From Plakobranchus ocellatus (Eukaryota; Mollusca; Gastropoda; Plakobranchidae): a DNA stretch of 30,098 nt. The stretch spans positions 184,095-214,192 of the forward strand of contig BLXT01007646.1 in the NCBI GenBank assembly GCA_019648995.1. The letters are read 5' to 3'. Numbering within the stretch: position 1 is the first letter of the stretch; every line of letters starts with the position of its first letter. This document shows positions 11,037 to 21,830 of the stretch, piece after piece. The notes under the pieces are model-generated. The model worked only from the letters and a program-made list of their open reading frames with translations. It searched no databases and was not told the DNA's origin. The translations under genes were made by a program, and so were the position numbers.

Positions 11037-11687
11037 TTAAAACAAAAGGAAAATAGGTATTTGTGAAATTCAAATTCAAATCTCTGCCATAAAACTTTTG
11101 ATTGCTTCTATCTTAAAAAAAAAAAACTGTATTAATTTATTCCCCTCCACACATCTTTGTTTTCAATTCGTAGCTATAGTGCTACAGCCACTTTGCAAAA
11201 AACTTTCCCACCCTGTTCTTCACATATACTAAGGAATCTTTAATCCAGAAACAAACTGCCAATGTTTTAATAAACGCCACAAAATGAAAGGTTTCAAGGG
11301 CACTCTTACTCTCATCTGGGATAAAAAAATAATTCTCTACTTTTTATATTCGGGGTTAAAAAGGTACTTGGAGTAAAAGGCCTTAGCCAATGAAGGGTTT
11401 ATTGCTACATCCCATCCACCCATTGCGTTTCGAACACTGGCTTAATATTCTATGGAAGGGGCAACTAGACCTAATCGATCCTTGAATTCCATGCGCATGA
11501 TTTTTCGAGATCGCTGCTTGGGTTGGTGGGAGAGCGACATAAAATAATCTGCGCGTTAGCTAACATAATAGAATGAGTATACTTCATATATTCTTCTCTA
11601 TAAGCATAATAAACATACAAACGTTTATGTATTTCAAATGTATTAGAGGCCAACAAACGAAAGGCTTTATGACGGTGTTTTTTATTT
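11037..11687. other. AT-rich non-coding stretch, nothing recognised
   Basis: No protein, RNA or repeat signal identified between the gap and the solo LTR. Confidence 0.5.
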
Positions 11688-12165
11688 TGTCACCAATGGC
11701 TTTGTGCTATTTAGTTGTAGGTCTAGCTGAACACTGCCCGTGACAATTTGTTTTATATAGACTAAAAAACAGAAATCACTCCAAGTCTTGTTGAACAATG
11801 ATCGAATGATTGTATTTATTTAAACGAAAAACAATTTCAGAACGGCGAGGTATCTTTCTGTACGCATACAAATTCACAAACATCAGCTCAACTTTTAACG
11901 ATCTCTTCAACAATCTGTTAGTGCTCCTTTTTATACCCAGGCCCACAACTTCTAGAAAATACGAATTAGGCAATAGATAAGCTAACCGTCTTATGTAAAC
12001 AAGATCAGCTGAAAATGTTGACCAATTAAATACTTTCATTTATGCTCTCCTTAATACGTACGTAAATATTTCAATTCTAAATGTTTACAATGTTCTCACA
12101 TCTTTGAGAACCTTCTAGAAATCCATAGACCTAAAGAGGTAAACAAAATTAAAATAATAATAGCA
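11688..12165 (-). mobile_element. Truncated solo LTR of the Gypsy family at 22419-26774
   Basis: The left end TGTCACCAATGGCTTTGTGCT matches the terminus of both LTRs further right (2 mismatches in 21 against the LTR at 22419). Shared blocks follow in the same order: GAACACTGCC, AGAAATCACTCCAAGTCT, TTCAGAACGGCGAGGTATCT, and the inverted TATA box TTTTTATACCCA (TATA at 11928-11935). A block around ATTGACCAAT and TTCTCACATC...GAGAACCTTCTAGAAATCC comes next, then GGTAAACAAA. Similarity stops at about 12165, so roughly the first 120 bases of the LTR (U3 start) are missing. On its coding strand an AATAAA lies downstream of the TATA box. No internal region flanks it. It is a relic of an old insertion reduced by LTR-LTR recombination or truncation. 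Confidence 0.8.
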
Positions 12166-15160
12166 CTGTTCCACTGACTTAGGCCTTCATCCATGCGTAG
12201 GCCGGTGTTTTGCAAGATTCACTGTTCTACTTCAATGTTCATTTTAAAATGTAATTATTTGATTGAAATTAACGTCTCAAAAGTAGTCCTAGATATTGTA
12301 CTGATAAAGGCAACTTCAACACGTCCTGAAAAAAATGGAAAAAAATAAGCTACCAAAGAGAAAGGGTAGCGAGTGAAATTAGAGAAAGTAGAACAGTTTT
12401 ATCCTTACCATGTGAATGCGAACAAACAATTCTCAAAAGTGGTTTCTTGGTTAATATCCGCAATATTATAATATTATAGTTTTAAGACCGCATTTTGTCA
12501 ATTTTTGACAAGAATATTGTCATGATGAAGATATTAAAAGTAACAACGAATAAAACGTAGATTTTCATTCTTTCTTTCTCTTACAAAATTGGAGCGTTAG
12601 GGCTTCAGAAGCGCAATCCAAAAAAAGGTGCTCTCCCTCCGCATCTTAGAATTCTACGTACGTAATCTTGGCGACTTGCAGGACTCTAAAGTTTTGATTC
12701 CTCCCTCTTTTCTATTGTTGAAACTTTCACACTTGTCAATATTCACTGCACACTATTGCATCTAAAATTCAATTCACTGGTTCGGTAGTATCCACAGTCA
12801 AGGTTACATACAGGGCGAGCGACTGCTTCACTGGACGTTTGTAAATGGCAAATAATGATAATGGTTGTAATCATGGTAAGTATCAGGTATATGGTTCCGC
12901 ACAATGAACAGACAAAAAAATTATAACCAACCCCTTGTTCTCCGGAGGCAATCAGGACGATGCAAGAAAGCGATTTCTATTAGTTGAGTTAATGTCATGA
13001 GAAAAAATCCATTAAAAGCGATGTTATTAGAAAAAAAGGTAATAACAGATTCATGGTCATCAACGTCATCTTTGCGAGGCAGGCCTTAATTGACACGGGA
13101 AGACAAATTGTTGGATGCTTCTTCACACTCGGATAATAAAAGGGCAAATGTACTTAGGGTAGATACTTATTACATAGAAACGACCTTTTCTGCAACGATG
13201 CTGTAGGCGCTCTTTGCTCTTTGGATGTAGAATTTGCTTTGAATTGGGCGGTGGCCTCTGTGGCTAGTTTGAGCCCACCACTGACGTCCCGCCCTGGGGT
13301 TGCCAAAAAACCGAACTAGCGATGGTGGACGATCATAGACACAAAAGAACAAGCGGTTAATGTGTTACCGTCTTTTTTCGCCCTTACTCTCTAGCTCTCA
13401 ATATTTAGAATAAAATACCGTCAGCTTGGATGCATGTATGTCCGTCTCTGAGTTCCATTATAGCCCATATTGTAAAACCATACCTGCAGATTGATGCTCG
13501 AAAAGTAAATCTTTCTTTTTTTAACAATTGGCAAAAAATGCAATACACACATAAGCACGGGCACAGTATGAATTATACATGAAAAAGTTACCTCTGGAGA
13601 ATCGAAAACAAAATAATGAGTATCATGCCAAATTTACTAAAGGACCCATAATTACTCTCATCTAGAAGTTTAGTTAAAGGTCTGGATTTCGTTATTGTTG
13701 TAACACATTTTCTAGAGGAAGAAAAAGAAGATAGGTACAATTAATAATAATTGGAAAGTTGAAAAATAGAAACAATTAATTAACAAACAAAAGAAAAATT
13801 CTCAATTTGTCAAGCGACCAAGTGATATCTTACGATGAACACTGATGAGAAAATAATAGAAGGTCTGAGCGACGAGAATCAGCGGTAGAACATAATTGGT
13901 GAAAAGTAAAAGCAGGCTAAAAATTTGGGTGACTAAGATTAAATTACTCAGTTTTTACAAAATTACAAAAAAATTGAATAGAAAAAACGAGGTGAAGAAC
14001 TTTCGTCATTATAACACTTCTGACAATGCTTAGATCTCCTTTGCATGATTTGAGTGGAGCAAGAAGGACCATCACCAGTAAGTCAGAAACTAAAATAATC
14101 ACACTGAGACATGTGAAGCTTGTTAAACCGAGTATAGACCTTTCACTCTTGGTTATGTATTTTTCAAATAAATATTTGAAATAGCAAGAAGTTATCACTG
14201 AAGTGATGAGACTAGAGCAATTTAATTGCTATATTATGCAGCACTATAATTTGAATCGATAAGTCATTTACATATTAAAAAATTAAGGATCCGATATAAT
14301 TAATCACCTGATAATAAAAAAAAAACAGCTTTGAATGTAGTGGATTGAGGAAGAGTTATGCTAACATTTCTAATTGAGTCATTAGACACTGTAATTTGCT
14401 TCGTCAGCGCCCTATTTGTGTAATTATGTAGATTAATTTTTTTTCTGCAAACTACCAGCACCTTAGGCTACAGCTCTGTTGTCTGCGTAGGAAGATAGTA
14501 AGAAAGTACATTGCAAAACTCAATGTCGTCAATTGAAAATTGAGTATTTCTTTTATAAACACGAGAAAATGTAGAAGATTTATGTAGGATTTGTTGTTTT
14601 TCCTATTTGAATTTTAAATAGAACAGAGAATACCTGATCCATTTGCATCAACAAATTTTTTAAAAAGATACATTATAAATCTATTTATTGCGCAAACTTT
14701 CATCTTTGTGCTGATTCAAATTTAGTTTGCTCACTTCAAATCTTTTGTTCTTTTTTTTTTGTCAGAAAAAAAACAATGAATTTTCTTTTTATCTTCAAAG
14801 ACGAGCTTTTCAAATTCAAATATTTTATATAAACACAAACATCCCTATTCCCGACACATACTTATTCAATTTAAAAGAGAATTTCGAAAATTGTGCATAA
14901 CAGCTATTCACGCTAAAATTTTAGGAAACTCTCTTAACAACATGTTAAAAAATATTTGGAAAATGACCATCTGTTAAATGCAATTTAAAAAAAAGGAATT
15001 GTCCCTAATTATTTGAACGCGTATAATTTGTGGTCTTGAAGTGATAAAATTATGGGCAGGATATTAAGACATTTTTTCACATTTAAAGACACCTTTGCAA
15101 TTCCCATACAATTCAGTCCTATGAAATCGTTACACCATCTTTGTATTTCAAGGAGTTTTC
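12166..15160. other. AT-rich non-coding stretch
   Basis: No gene recognised in about 3 kb. A minus-strand open frame at 13944-14198 (84 codons) has two hydrophobic segments and an IVRSVIM stretch faintly like a 7-transmembrane receptor, but the flanks give no supporting motifs. A GC-richer patch at 13236-13330 has a GTGGCCTCTGTGGCTAG segment loosely like a tRNA head, without a convincing B box. Confidence 0.5.
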
Positions 15161-15245
15161 ATAGGCACAATAGATAGCACACTTGAGTTCGACCCTGCCA
15201 CCGACGCGCTGGTCTGACGAGGTTCTGAATACCTGAGATCACATT
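15161..15245 (+). repeat. Degenerate tRNA-derived SINE-like fragment (tentative)
   Basis: TAGGCACAATAGATAGCAC (15162-15180) resembles the A-box arm of a tRNA (TGGCGCAATGGATAGCGC type). It is followed almost at once by a B-box-like AGTTCGACCCT (15186-15196), so an anticodon-arm-sized piece seems deleted. A GC-rich tail follows to about 15245. The unit stands out from AT-rich surroundings. No second copy is present in the window. Confidence 0.3.
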
Positions 15246-17786
15246 GTTGTGAACGGGTCAAATGCACTAAAACCATGACGTCAAACTTTTATATTTTTAA
15301 TATTAATTTAAATATTGTGCAATATAAAATCATTTTAAAAAATCAGTATCCCCTGCCTGAATGCACAATGTTTGGCTGCAAAATAAGTAAGCCTACGTTA
15401 ACATAAAAACATAGCCCTAGTCATTGTAACGTTTCAACCACTTCGAGACATTATAAAAATTTTAGCTATGCTGCCAATATTAGAGACACAAGAGGAAATG
15501 AGTGACATATGTTTATTTTCTGCTATAAGGAAACGCTCTAATTGAATGTCATTACAAGCGGGCAAAAATTGTTTTGTCGGGCTATATTTAAAGAGAAAGT
15601 ACATATGTAATATATTATAATTATATGTCATTTAAAGCCTGTCAAAGAAAAATATTCTTTCGAATTTTCGCATCATATCAATGTAATTATAAAATACATA
15701 TAAATATATAGAAATAAGCATTGTAAGACGAAGTCTCTTAAAATTGATATGTTAGTTTGGTGCATCTTCTTAGTTTTCTTTTTTTATCCTATTGTTTTCC
15801 TGTAACTTGATTTCAAAATATCCCTCGCTGTTATCTCTTCATTTAGTTGTTATTCATTTTCATATAGAACTTTGATGCAAAGCCAGTATAGAAAATAAAC
15901 ACAAACACTAATCCACAGAAAGCTTATGTTTTATAATATTTGTCAAAAAGATAAATCAATTAAAATTTGAACGCACGCAAAAAAAAAAAAAAAAAAAAAA
16001 CCAAGGCCTTTATGTGATTGCGTCTTGAGGAGGAATAAAATAAATTGATTTTTAATTTGAACTGAAATCGATCTTTGACTTGATTACTATGTGTTGCTTT
16101 CAAACTCACTAAATGTATTAAAATACAAACTTTTAATTTTTATAAAAACTCTGTATTCTTTTGCGTGCTAAAATCACTACCACGGTCAACACCCTATGAC
16201 TTTGAACAAAAAATAGACATGCTGAATCAAGTTCAGCCTTATTTGTAGCAAAAAGGCAGTTGTAGAAAGACAGTTATTTCTTCTTATAGCTTTCAACAAC
16301 AAATTGTTGAAAGGTATATTTTCTTTGCCAATCTCAAGATAGTATTTAAATGCTTGTGTTTTAGTACATTTGTTCCCGTTTAATAGCAGGGCAGCGATAG
16401 CCATTACATCTAATTTTATAATTGATGTGAACTTGAGATTTGTGACCTTCAAGTTACGGCATCTTCCCTATTTACTAATAAAACAAAGCTTTGAAACTAG
16501 GGTTATTTTGATCCACCTACACATGATATAGTTTGCAACGTTTAGACCATTCAAAAAGCAACCTTAACGAGTTTTTCTTATGAATATATTTTCACCAGAA
16601 CCTTGCAATTCCTGACAATTATTTTACAAAATAACAATAATATTGGAAAAGTAGCGCCGGAACCGAAGATCTTGATTGTTGTCATAAATATCATGATAAT
16701 GGGCATAAGGAAATCTACAAGAGAACTTCATGTTACTTCAATCCCGTTGCTTCTACCATCTAGATGTGCTCATTGGAAAAAACGTTGGGCTCACGTACTG
16801 AAATGTGTGAGAGAAATATCAATGCCTCAGGAGAAAATTTGTAAAGAACAACGCCGATAGCACGCCTGAGAAGAGTAAATGAATACAAAAGGACTGTAAG
16901 ATAAAGTTCTATAGCAAACATCCTCTAGTATAGACTCATAGAGGGGAAAAGAAAAAACAAAATAGAAAAGCAGAGGACAAAAAGCAAAAAATATCGCTGA
17001 CAACGGTCACACAGTCATTAGCAACTTAGAGAGATGTGAGAAAAGTAGTTTTCTATTTTCTGTTCAAGCCAAGCCTAGAAGATTAACCAATAATTAGGGA
17101 GAGAGGTGAGAAAGATGGATAATGGAACACAAAGTGTGAAAATTTTGATACATTTATCTGACTAAAATACAATGATTGTCCAATTAAATGTATGAGTGGT
17201 GCTATAATAAGAAAAGTCAATATTAAATTACCGACAAGGTTTTAGACTCTTTAAATTTTGATACAAAAATCTACGAGAAAAAACGGATTCCAAAAATGTA
17301 TTCCTATGTAGTCTTCTTCATTGTTACCTGCTCATATCTAACAAAAATTATGATGTCGCTGTTAGACTTTTTTGAATAACTGTGTGACGGAGCTACCTAT
17401 ACTGCCATAGGTATAAGATGAAGATGAAGGAGCAGAGCAATGTAAAAAATCAAGAAGTCCATAAAAAATCTTTTCTAGGGCCCTATTCCAATGAGACTTT
17501 CAAAATGAAATTATAAACCATGAAACACACAACTCCCGCGTTTTATTATGAATTTATAAAGTGCCATAATTTTTAATATTAATATGACCTTGAAAGAGCA
17601 AAGATTGTGCGACACCGGTTTACAGAAAATAATTCAGGACTATGAAATATTATGTTTAGATTTGAATCATTCGTCAAAGCTGGTTGATTCTGTTCTACAC
17701 ATTCAGTGTCTACAAAAACGCTGATTGGTTCCGTTTCTTAGAACGAAGCAGCTAACTTGTTAATAGTAGGATAGATAGGTAGATTT
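15246..17786. other. AT-rich non-coding stretch
   Basis: No gene recognised. Contains a full CRE palindrome TGACGTCA (15276-15283) without other promoter features and a 22-base A run (15979-16000). The open frames at 16186-16452 and 16603-16860 show no family signature. Confidence 0.5.
15979..16000 (+). repeat. Poly-A run, 22 bases
   Basis: An uninterrupted A run, possibly the tail of an unrecognised retroposed sequence upstream, but no target-site duplication could be found by eye. Confidence 0.8.
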
Positions 17787-17790
17787 TATA

Positions 17791-17854
<64 letters not shown>
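17787..17854. repeat. Compound (TA)n(GA)n microsatellite
   Basis: About 40 bases of TA pass directly into about 28 bases of GA. It abuts SINE family 1, copy 2. Confidence 0.95.
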
Positions 17855-17856
<2 letters not shown>

Positions 17857-17857
<1 letters not shown>

Positions 17858-17985
17858 TTGAGTTTTATGCATATAGCCAGTCCACAAAAAGGTTATATCA
17901 GGCTTCCAGGCCCTTCGTAAGGCCAAGGCACTAGTATCTGGGCTCGAACCCGCAACAGATGAGCCCTGAAGATCTCAGGGCGGAT
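17857..17985 (-). mobile_element. tRNA-derived SINE (family 1, copy 2), head truncated
   Basis: Same family and orientation as the unit at 6938. On the minus strand the B box is GGTTCGAGCCC (complement of 17940-17950). Shared segments with copy 1 include the complements of CAGATCTCAGGGCGGA-type sequence in the head and CATATAGCCAGTCCACAAAA in the tail, at roughly three-quarters identity by eye. The A-box end of the head is replaced by GA/GATA microsatellite at about 17985, so the 5' end is lost. No target-site duplication is visible. The B box here is closer to consensus than in copy 1. Confidence 0.8.
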
Positions 17986-17990
17986 TGAGA

Positions 17991-18021
17991 GGGAGAAAGA
18001 GAGATAGATAGATAGATAAAT

Positions 18022-18115
<94 letters not shown>
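17991..18115. repeat. (GATA)n / (GA)n microsatellite
   Basis: GATA units at about 18003-18035, followed by long GA runs with GAGACA interruptions. Confidence 0.95.
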
Positions 18116-18117
<2 letters not shown>

Positions 18118-18754
18118 ACAATAAGAACCTTTTTAAAAAGCGAATGAGAAAGAGGTTAGAGGAAAGGTCAGAAACATTAGTAGTCTTGAGGCAATCTAAA
18201 CAAGAATTATCACTTTGGCGTGAGGGAACTAAAGTGAAATCTCACTGAAACTTACTTAGTTTTTAGTAACACCAATGTTTTAGTTTAATGTGTTTGCTTG
18301 ATTCTACTCATAAATGGTTCAAATAAAACGTTGGGTTAAAACTTTCCACGACCTTATTCCATCTCTGTGTACCATCCTATCCTTTTCTTTACACAATTTC
18401 TGTTAGATCTACAGCCTAATTTGACTTCGTAAGTATTAGCTACACCAATCTAGATCCAAAATGGATCTCATTTCTTTTATTCATAAGACATCAAATATTA
18501 TCAAAGTGGTTTTAAGGAAATAGGTTAAATTTACGAGACTTCATGCCTCTCAAGCTGACTTAATACACTCTATTGCTTTTTTTTTTCTCTTAGAAACACC
18601 TTTTATAAAACCTAGGGTAGTTGGCACAAAGATGTTTCCAGGCTTGTTCTTTTTTGCAACATGAAATTCCCAGTTTCTAATGGACTTTGCATGTTTTACT
18701 ATTTTGAATTGCCGTTGATTTTTTTAAATAATAAACCAATAGAGCTTAGCTTAA
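18116..18754. other. AT-rich non-coding stretch, nothing recognised
   Basis: No open frame of note, tRNA-like box or repeat structure was seen. Confidence 0.5.
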
Positions 18755-19124
18755 TTATGGAGATCCACTGTGTACATTGATTTTAATCACTTTGTCTTGC
18801 TTGCTGGCACAGAAAAATAAAATTTGTTCATCCCTAGTGGTCGAGGCCAAAAACCTTGAATTCTTCTCTTCATGTCTTAGGGTCTTATGCGATGGGAAAT
18901 AGCCTTCTTCACGGAAACAAATGAAATTTTCTACAAATGAATTAAATTTTCTCATTGGAAACTTGGCGTGGTCATCCGGTTTTGCTGAATGCTTGGTCAC
19001 ATCGGCATATAACTTTTTAGCCTCATGGCTTGCGTGCTTAAGTTTAAGTGTAGATCCATACTTCTTTAAGATCAATAAGTAGTTTACAAGAATTGACAGA
19101 TAATAATTTTTAGCAAGAAATGTA
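18755..19124 (-). other. Unrecognised open frame, about 123 codons
   Basis: The minus strand is open from about 19124 to a TAA at 18755-18757. The first in-frame ATG is well inside (MRKFNSFVENF), giving about 65 codons. Composition is mixed and protein-like (KLYADVTKHSAKPDDHAKF, then FREEGYFPSHKTLRHEE, then TTRDEQILFFCASKQDK), unlike the simple-sequence frames elsewhere. I do not recognise any family. It could be a fragment of an exon, a decayed mobile-element protein or chance. A possible upstream mini-exon lies at 19131-19190, but its phase does not join obviously to this frame. Confidence 0.3.
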
Positions 19125-19130
19125 TCTTAC

Positions 19131-19190
19131 CGGGCTTATTTATTTGATTACTAGCTGTCTGAACGTCGAATCGATCTGGATTTAACAAAT
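19131..19190 (-). other. Possible 60-nt exon bounded by splice-site matches
   Basis: On the minus strand a (TTC)n pyrimidine tract ends in TTCGCAG at 19191, an excellent acceptor. Sixty bases later CCCG|GTAAGATAC (GT at 19130-19129) is an excellent donor. Only one of three frames is open and it reads LLNPDRFDVQTASNQINKP, which looks like coding sequence. The family is not recognised. Sixty bases is short enough for an open frame by chance, so support is the coincidence of both splice signals and the composition. Confidence 0.2.
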
Positions 19191-19193
19191 CTG

Positions 19194-19319
19194 CGAAGAA
19201 GAAGAAGAAGAAGAAGAAGAAGAAGAAGAAGAAGAAGAAGAAGAAGAAGAAGAAGAAGAAGAAGAAGAAGAAGAAAGAAGAAGAAGAAAGGAGGAGGAGG
19301 AGGAGGAGGAGAAAGGAGG
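19194..19319. repeat. (GAA)n with (GGA)n end, microsatellite
   Basis: About 95 bases of GAA triplets pass into AGAAAG and then GGA units. Read on the minus strand it is a long pyrimidine tract directly before a CAG. Confidence 0.95.
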
Positions 19320-20033
19320 ATTTCTAAGGAGATTTGAAAGATTTCTAGTTTCGTTCGGAAATAAATTTCATGACAAATTATTAGGTTACTTCGTTCATCA
19401 ATTTCAATATTAATTGACAGATTTTTCGCGGACGCAATTCATCTTTTGCCACACGAACTTTCAATAATGTATGATCCCATTCGTTTATTACATCTTTTCT
19501 TTTAACATAACCACTGCTGTTGAGCGTGTTTTATTGTTTACATTTTCCACTCCTTTCTGAACATAAACACACGTCACACACACATCCACGCATGCCATTC
19601 AAGGTCCCATCCCTTTTTTTTCGCGAGAAAGACAAACGTTTCAAACATTTTTTTTTTTTTTGAGAATATGCTCCTCACTTTAAAAAATAAAAATTAATAA
19701 AATGTTCGCCCATGTCTTCCAGTTAATTTTATTTTTGCGTCATGGAATATTTCATCCGTTTTTAAGTTATATTCGTATGATAAACATAAAGGAAATATTT
19801 ATGTGTAATATGGCATGTTCGAGTTTATGCCCATATTTATATACCTAAGTGCAGGGGACTCCGTGCAATAAAAACGGTTTTTTGTTGTTTTTTTTTCGCC
19901 ACACGACGTAAGATGTGATGATGGATTCCAAAAGATGTAAATTTATTTGGGGCTTCATGTCTTCGAACGCATGAAAAAGTGAATTTATTATTTATCAGCA
20001 GCTACCATTTGTTCATGAAGCAGATAAGGAATA

Positions 20034-20034
<1 letters not shown>
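19320..20034. other. AT-rich non-coding stretch, nothing recognised
   Basis: Contains T runs near 19649 and 19886 but no coding or RNA signal. Confidence 0.5.
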
Positions 20035-20074
<40 letters not shown>

Positions 20075-20115
20075 GAGAAAACGAGAGGGGAGAGAGGGGA
20101 AGGAGGGAGGGAGAG
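20035..20115. repeat. (GA)n microsatellite with GGGA-rich end
   Basis: About 40 bases of pure GA, then purine-rich GAGGGGAGAG and GGAGG units to about 20115. Confidence 0.95.
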
Positions 20116-20590
20116 ACGCTGAAAAGGGTGTAGGGTAATTAGAATTTCTCATATTGCTTTCTAAAGCCGCCCTTTTACCCACATAACTTTTCAAAGCTTT
20201 TATTCTTCAACAACTAAAGTTTCTGAAAAAAATATTGATACAGCAAATTTTAAATATTTTAGACAATGCAAGACTGCATTCTTCTTTAGGAGTACGATTA
20301 CCGGTTATTGTGATATTAATTTGCTCTCTTTATATCGGCTTCGAAGGTCTTTGTCAATGATTTCGATTTTTGAGGTGATATAAACAGTCTGTGTATTTAC
20401 GTGTTAGAGAAATTTTTTTGTTGAAATATGTTTCAAAGAGATGCTTTATTGGAATGATTTAATGATTATAAAAATCCAAAGACTTTACTTCAGGTTTTTT
20501 TCCTTTATGAGATTACAGAATTTGGAAATAAATTAGTAAATTAGGAAGGCTATTTTTTCACGCTTATATCACATATCAACCCGGGGTTCA
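20116..20590. other. AT-rich non-coding stretch, nothing recognised
   Basis: No coding, RNA or repeat signal recognised. Confidence 0.5.
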
Positions 20591-20638
20591 TATATATATA
20601 AATATATATATATATATTTATATATGTGTATATTATAT

Positions 20639-20670
<32 letters not shown>

Positions 20671-20672
20671 TA
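20591..20672. repeat. Imperfect (TA)n tract
   Basis: TATA units interrupted by AAATA, TTTATA, GTGTA and ATTATATTA. Confidence 0.95.
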
Positions 20673-21297
20673 CTGTTAGTTTCAGATTTCAAGTCAGGTC
20701 ATGATTTTTCTCAAAATAGAGTTGTTTTGATGTTTTCTAGGAAATGCGCCAAGATGATGAAAGACGCTTTTACAAACGTCGATATTTTTTTTTCTTTAAA
20801 GTAAAATTTAAATCTCAAAATGAACATTTCCCATTATGACTAAAATAATACACTGAGATATCATTTCGCGAGCATACGTGCTGTCTTCTTCTTACGAGTT
20901 GGCTCCATAGTTCATTTTGACATTATTTTATGCATAGTTGTAAGGATAGTAAATTGATCTTCAGCCTGGAGTCTAGACAATTTTTTTAACACTTGAAGTA
21001 AGCTGTTCTAAGTGCTCAACTGGATGAAAAAAGTTGATTGTTAAATTCTTTTGACCTTTAAAAGTTACAGTCCCAAAAGAAAAACGGGGGTAAATATGAA
21101 TATTTGAAGCAATGAAACTTTTTTACATTTATTTCTCTCTTTCTCTTAGTACATATCAAATAAGTCTTTCACACTTCAATTTAACGATTATATAGAAATC
21201 ACACTTATGGAAACCTTTTCAAGGTATTTTTGGGAACTTTTGTCTTTCTCTTTCTTAAAAAATCGTTTTATTGCCGTCTTAAACTAAATAAAAAAAG
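20673..21297. other. AT-rich non-coding stretch, nothing recognised
   Basis: No coding, RNA or repeat signal recognised. Confidence 0.5.
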
Positions 21298-21312
21298 ATA
21301 TATATATATATT

Positions 21313-21346
<34 letters not shown>
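21298..21346. repeat. (TA)n microsatellite
   Basis: TA units with one TTTG interruption near 21311; it abuts a perfect palindrome at 21347. Confidence 0.95.
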
Positions 21347-21347
<1 letters not shown>

Positions 21348-21367
21348 TGTAGCTACTGTAGCTACAG
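21347..21367. repeat. Perfect 10-bp inverted repeat with 1-base spacer
   Basis: CTGTAGCTAC, T, GTAGCTACAG: both arms are exact reverse complements. It lies directly after a self-complementary TA tract, so the whole block could extrude as a cruciform. No function is evident. Confidence 0.8.
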
Positions 21368-21523
21368 TGACAGTGATAAAATAATTTATAATCCTTTATT
21401 TAAAAGAAAAAAACACAATCACATAAATGAATAAAAACATTACGATAATTTTTTTAAAACATCCTCATAAGGTAAGAATCTGTATGACCGAATATCGTTC
21501 CCAATGTTGAAAACATTTTACAA

Positions 21524-21790
21524 TCATTCAAGCAGCCCCAACAACTTAGAGGACATCATGCGATCCTTCCTTACATAATTATAAAAAATACTGTTGTCGG
21601 CTTTATCCAAGGGCTGTACAAGTATCCTTAGCGTGGGGATCACCAGATTAGATTCGTCTTTAACGAGACAAGTCCTTATCACAGGTGCCAGTCCACATTC
21701 ACTTTTGAGCCGCGGTTTAGCCCCTGGACGCGATATCCGATATCTCGACAAAGAGCCTCTATGGCGTGCAAAGGCCAGGAGCTGCTTCAA
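21524..21790 (-). other. Unrecognised open frame, 88 codons, GC-richer patch
   Basis: Open on the minus strand with a protein-like composition (RGSLSRYRISRPGAKPRLK, then LVIPTLRILVQPLDKADN), ending at a TGA. The patch 21594-21830 is also open on the plus strand and is clearly GC-richer than its surroundings. I do not recognise a family. A 13-base T run follows at about 21816. It may be a retroposed or mobile-element fragment. Confidence 0.25.
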
Positions 21791-21830
21791 AGGCCATGTC
21801 CATTCAGCAATAGTTTTTTTTTTTTTATGA

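Noticed and set aside
12055..12664. Two TACGTACGTA palindromes exactly 600 bp apart (12055 and 12655)
   Set aside because: Flanking sequences do not match, and the first lies inside the solo LTR; the spacing is probably coincidence.
13236..13330. GC-richer patch with a tRNA-like GTGGCCTCTGTGGCTAG segment
   Set aside because: No acceptable B box at tRNA spacing, so not called as a SINE.
13944..14198. Possible G-protein-coupled receptor fragment
   Set aside because: Two hydrophobic segments and IVRSVIM are suggestive, but flanking frames show no other transmembrane or signature motifs; AT-rich DNA often encodes hydrophobic stretches.
15276..15283. Palindromic CRE TGACGTCA as a promoter
   Set aside because: Isolated motif with no convincing TATA, splice or coding context.
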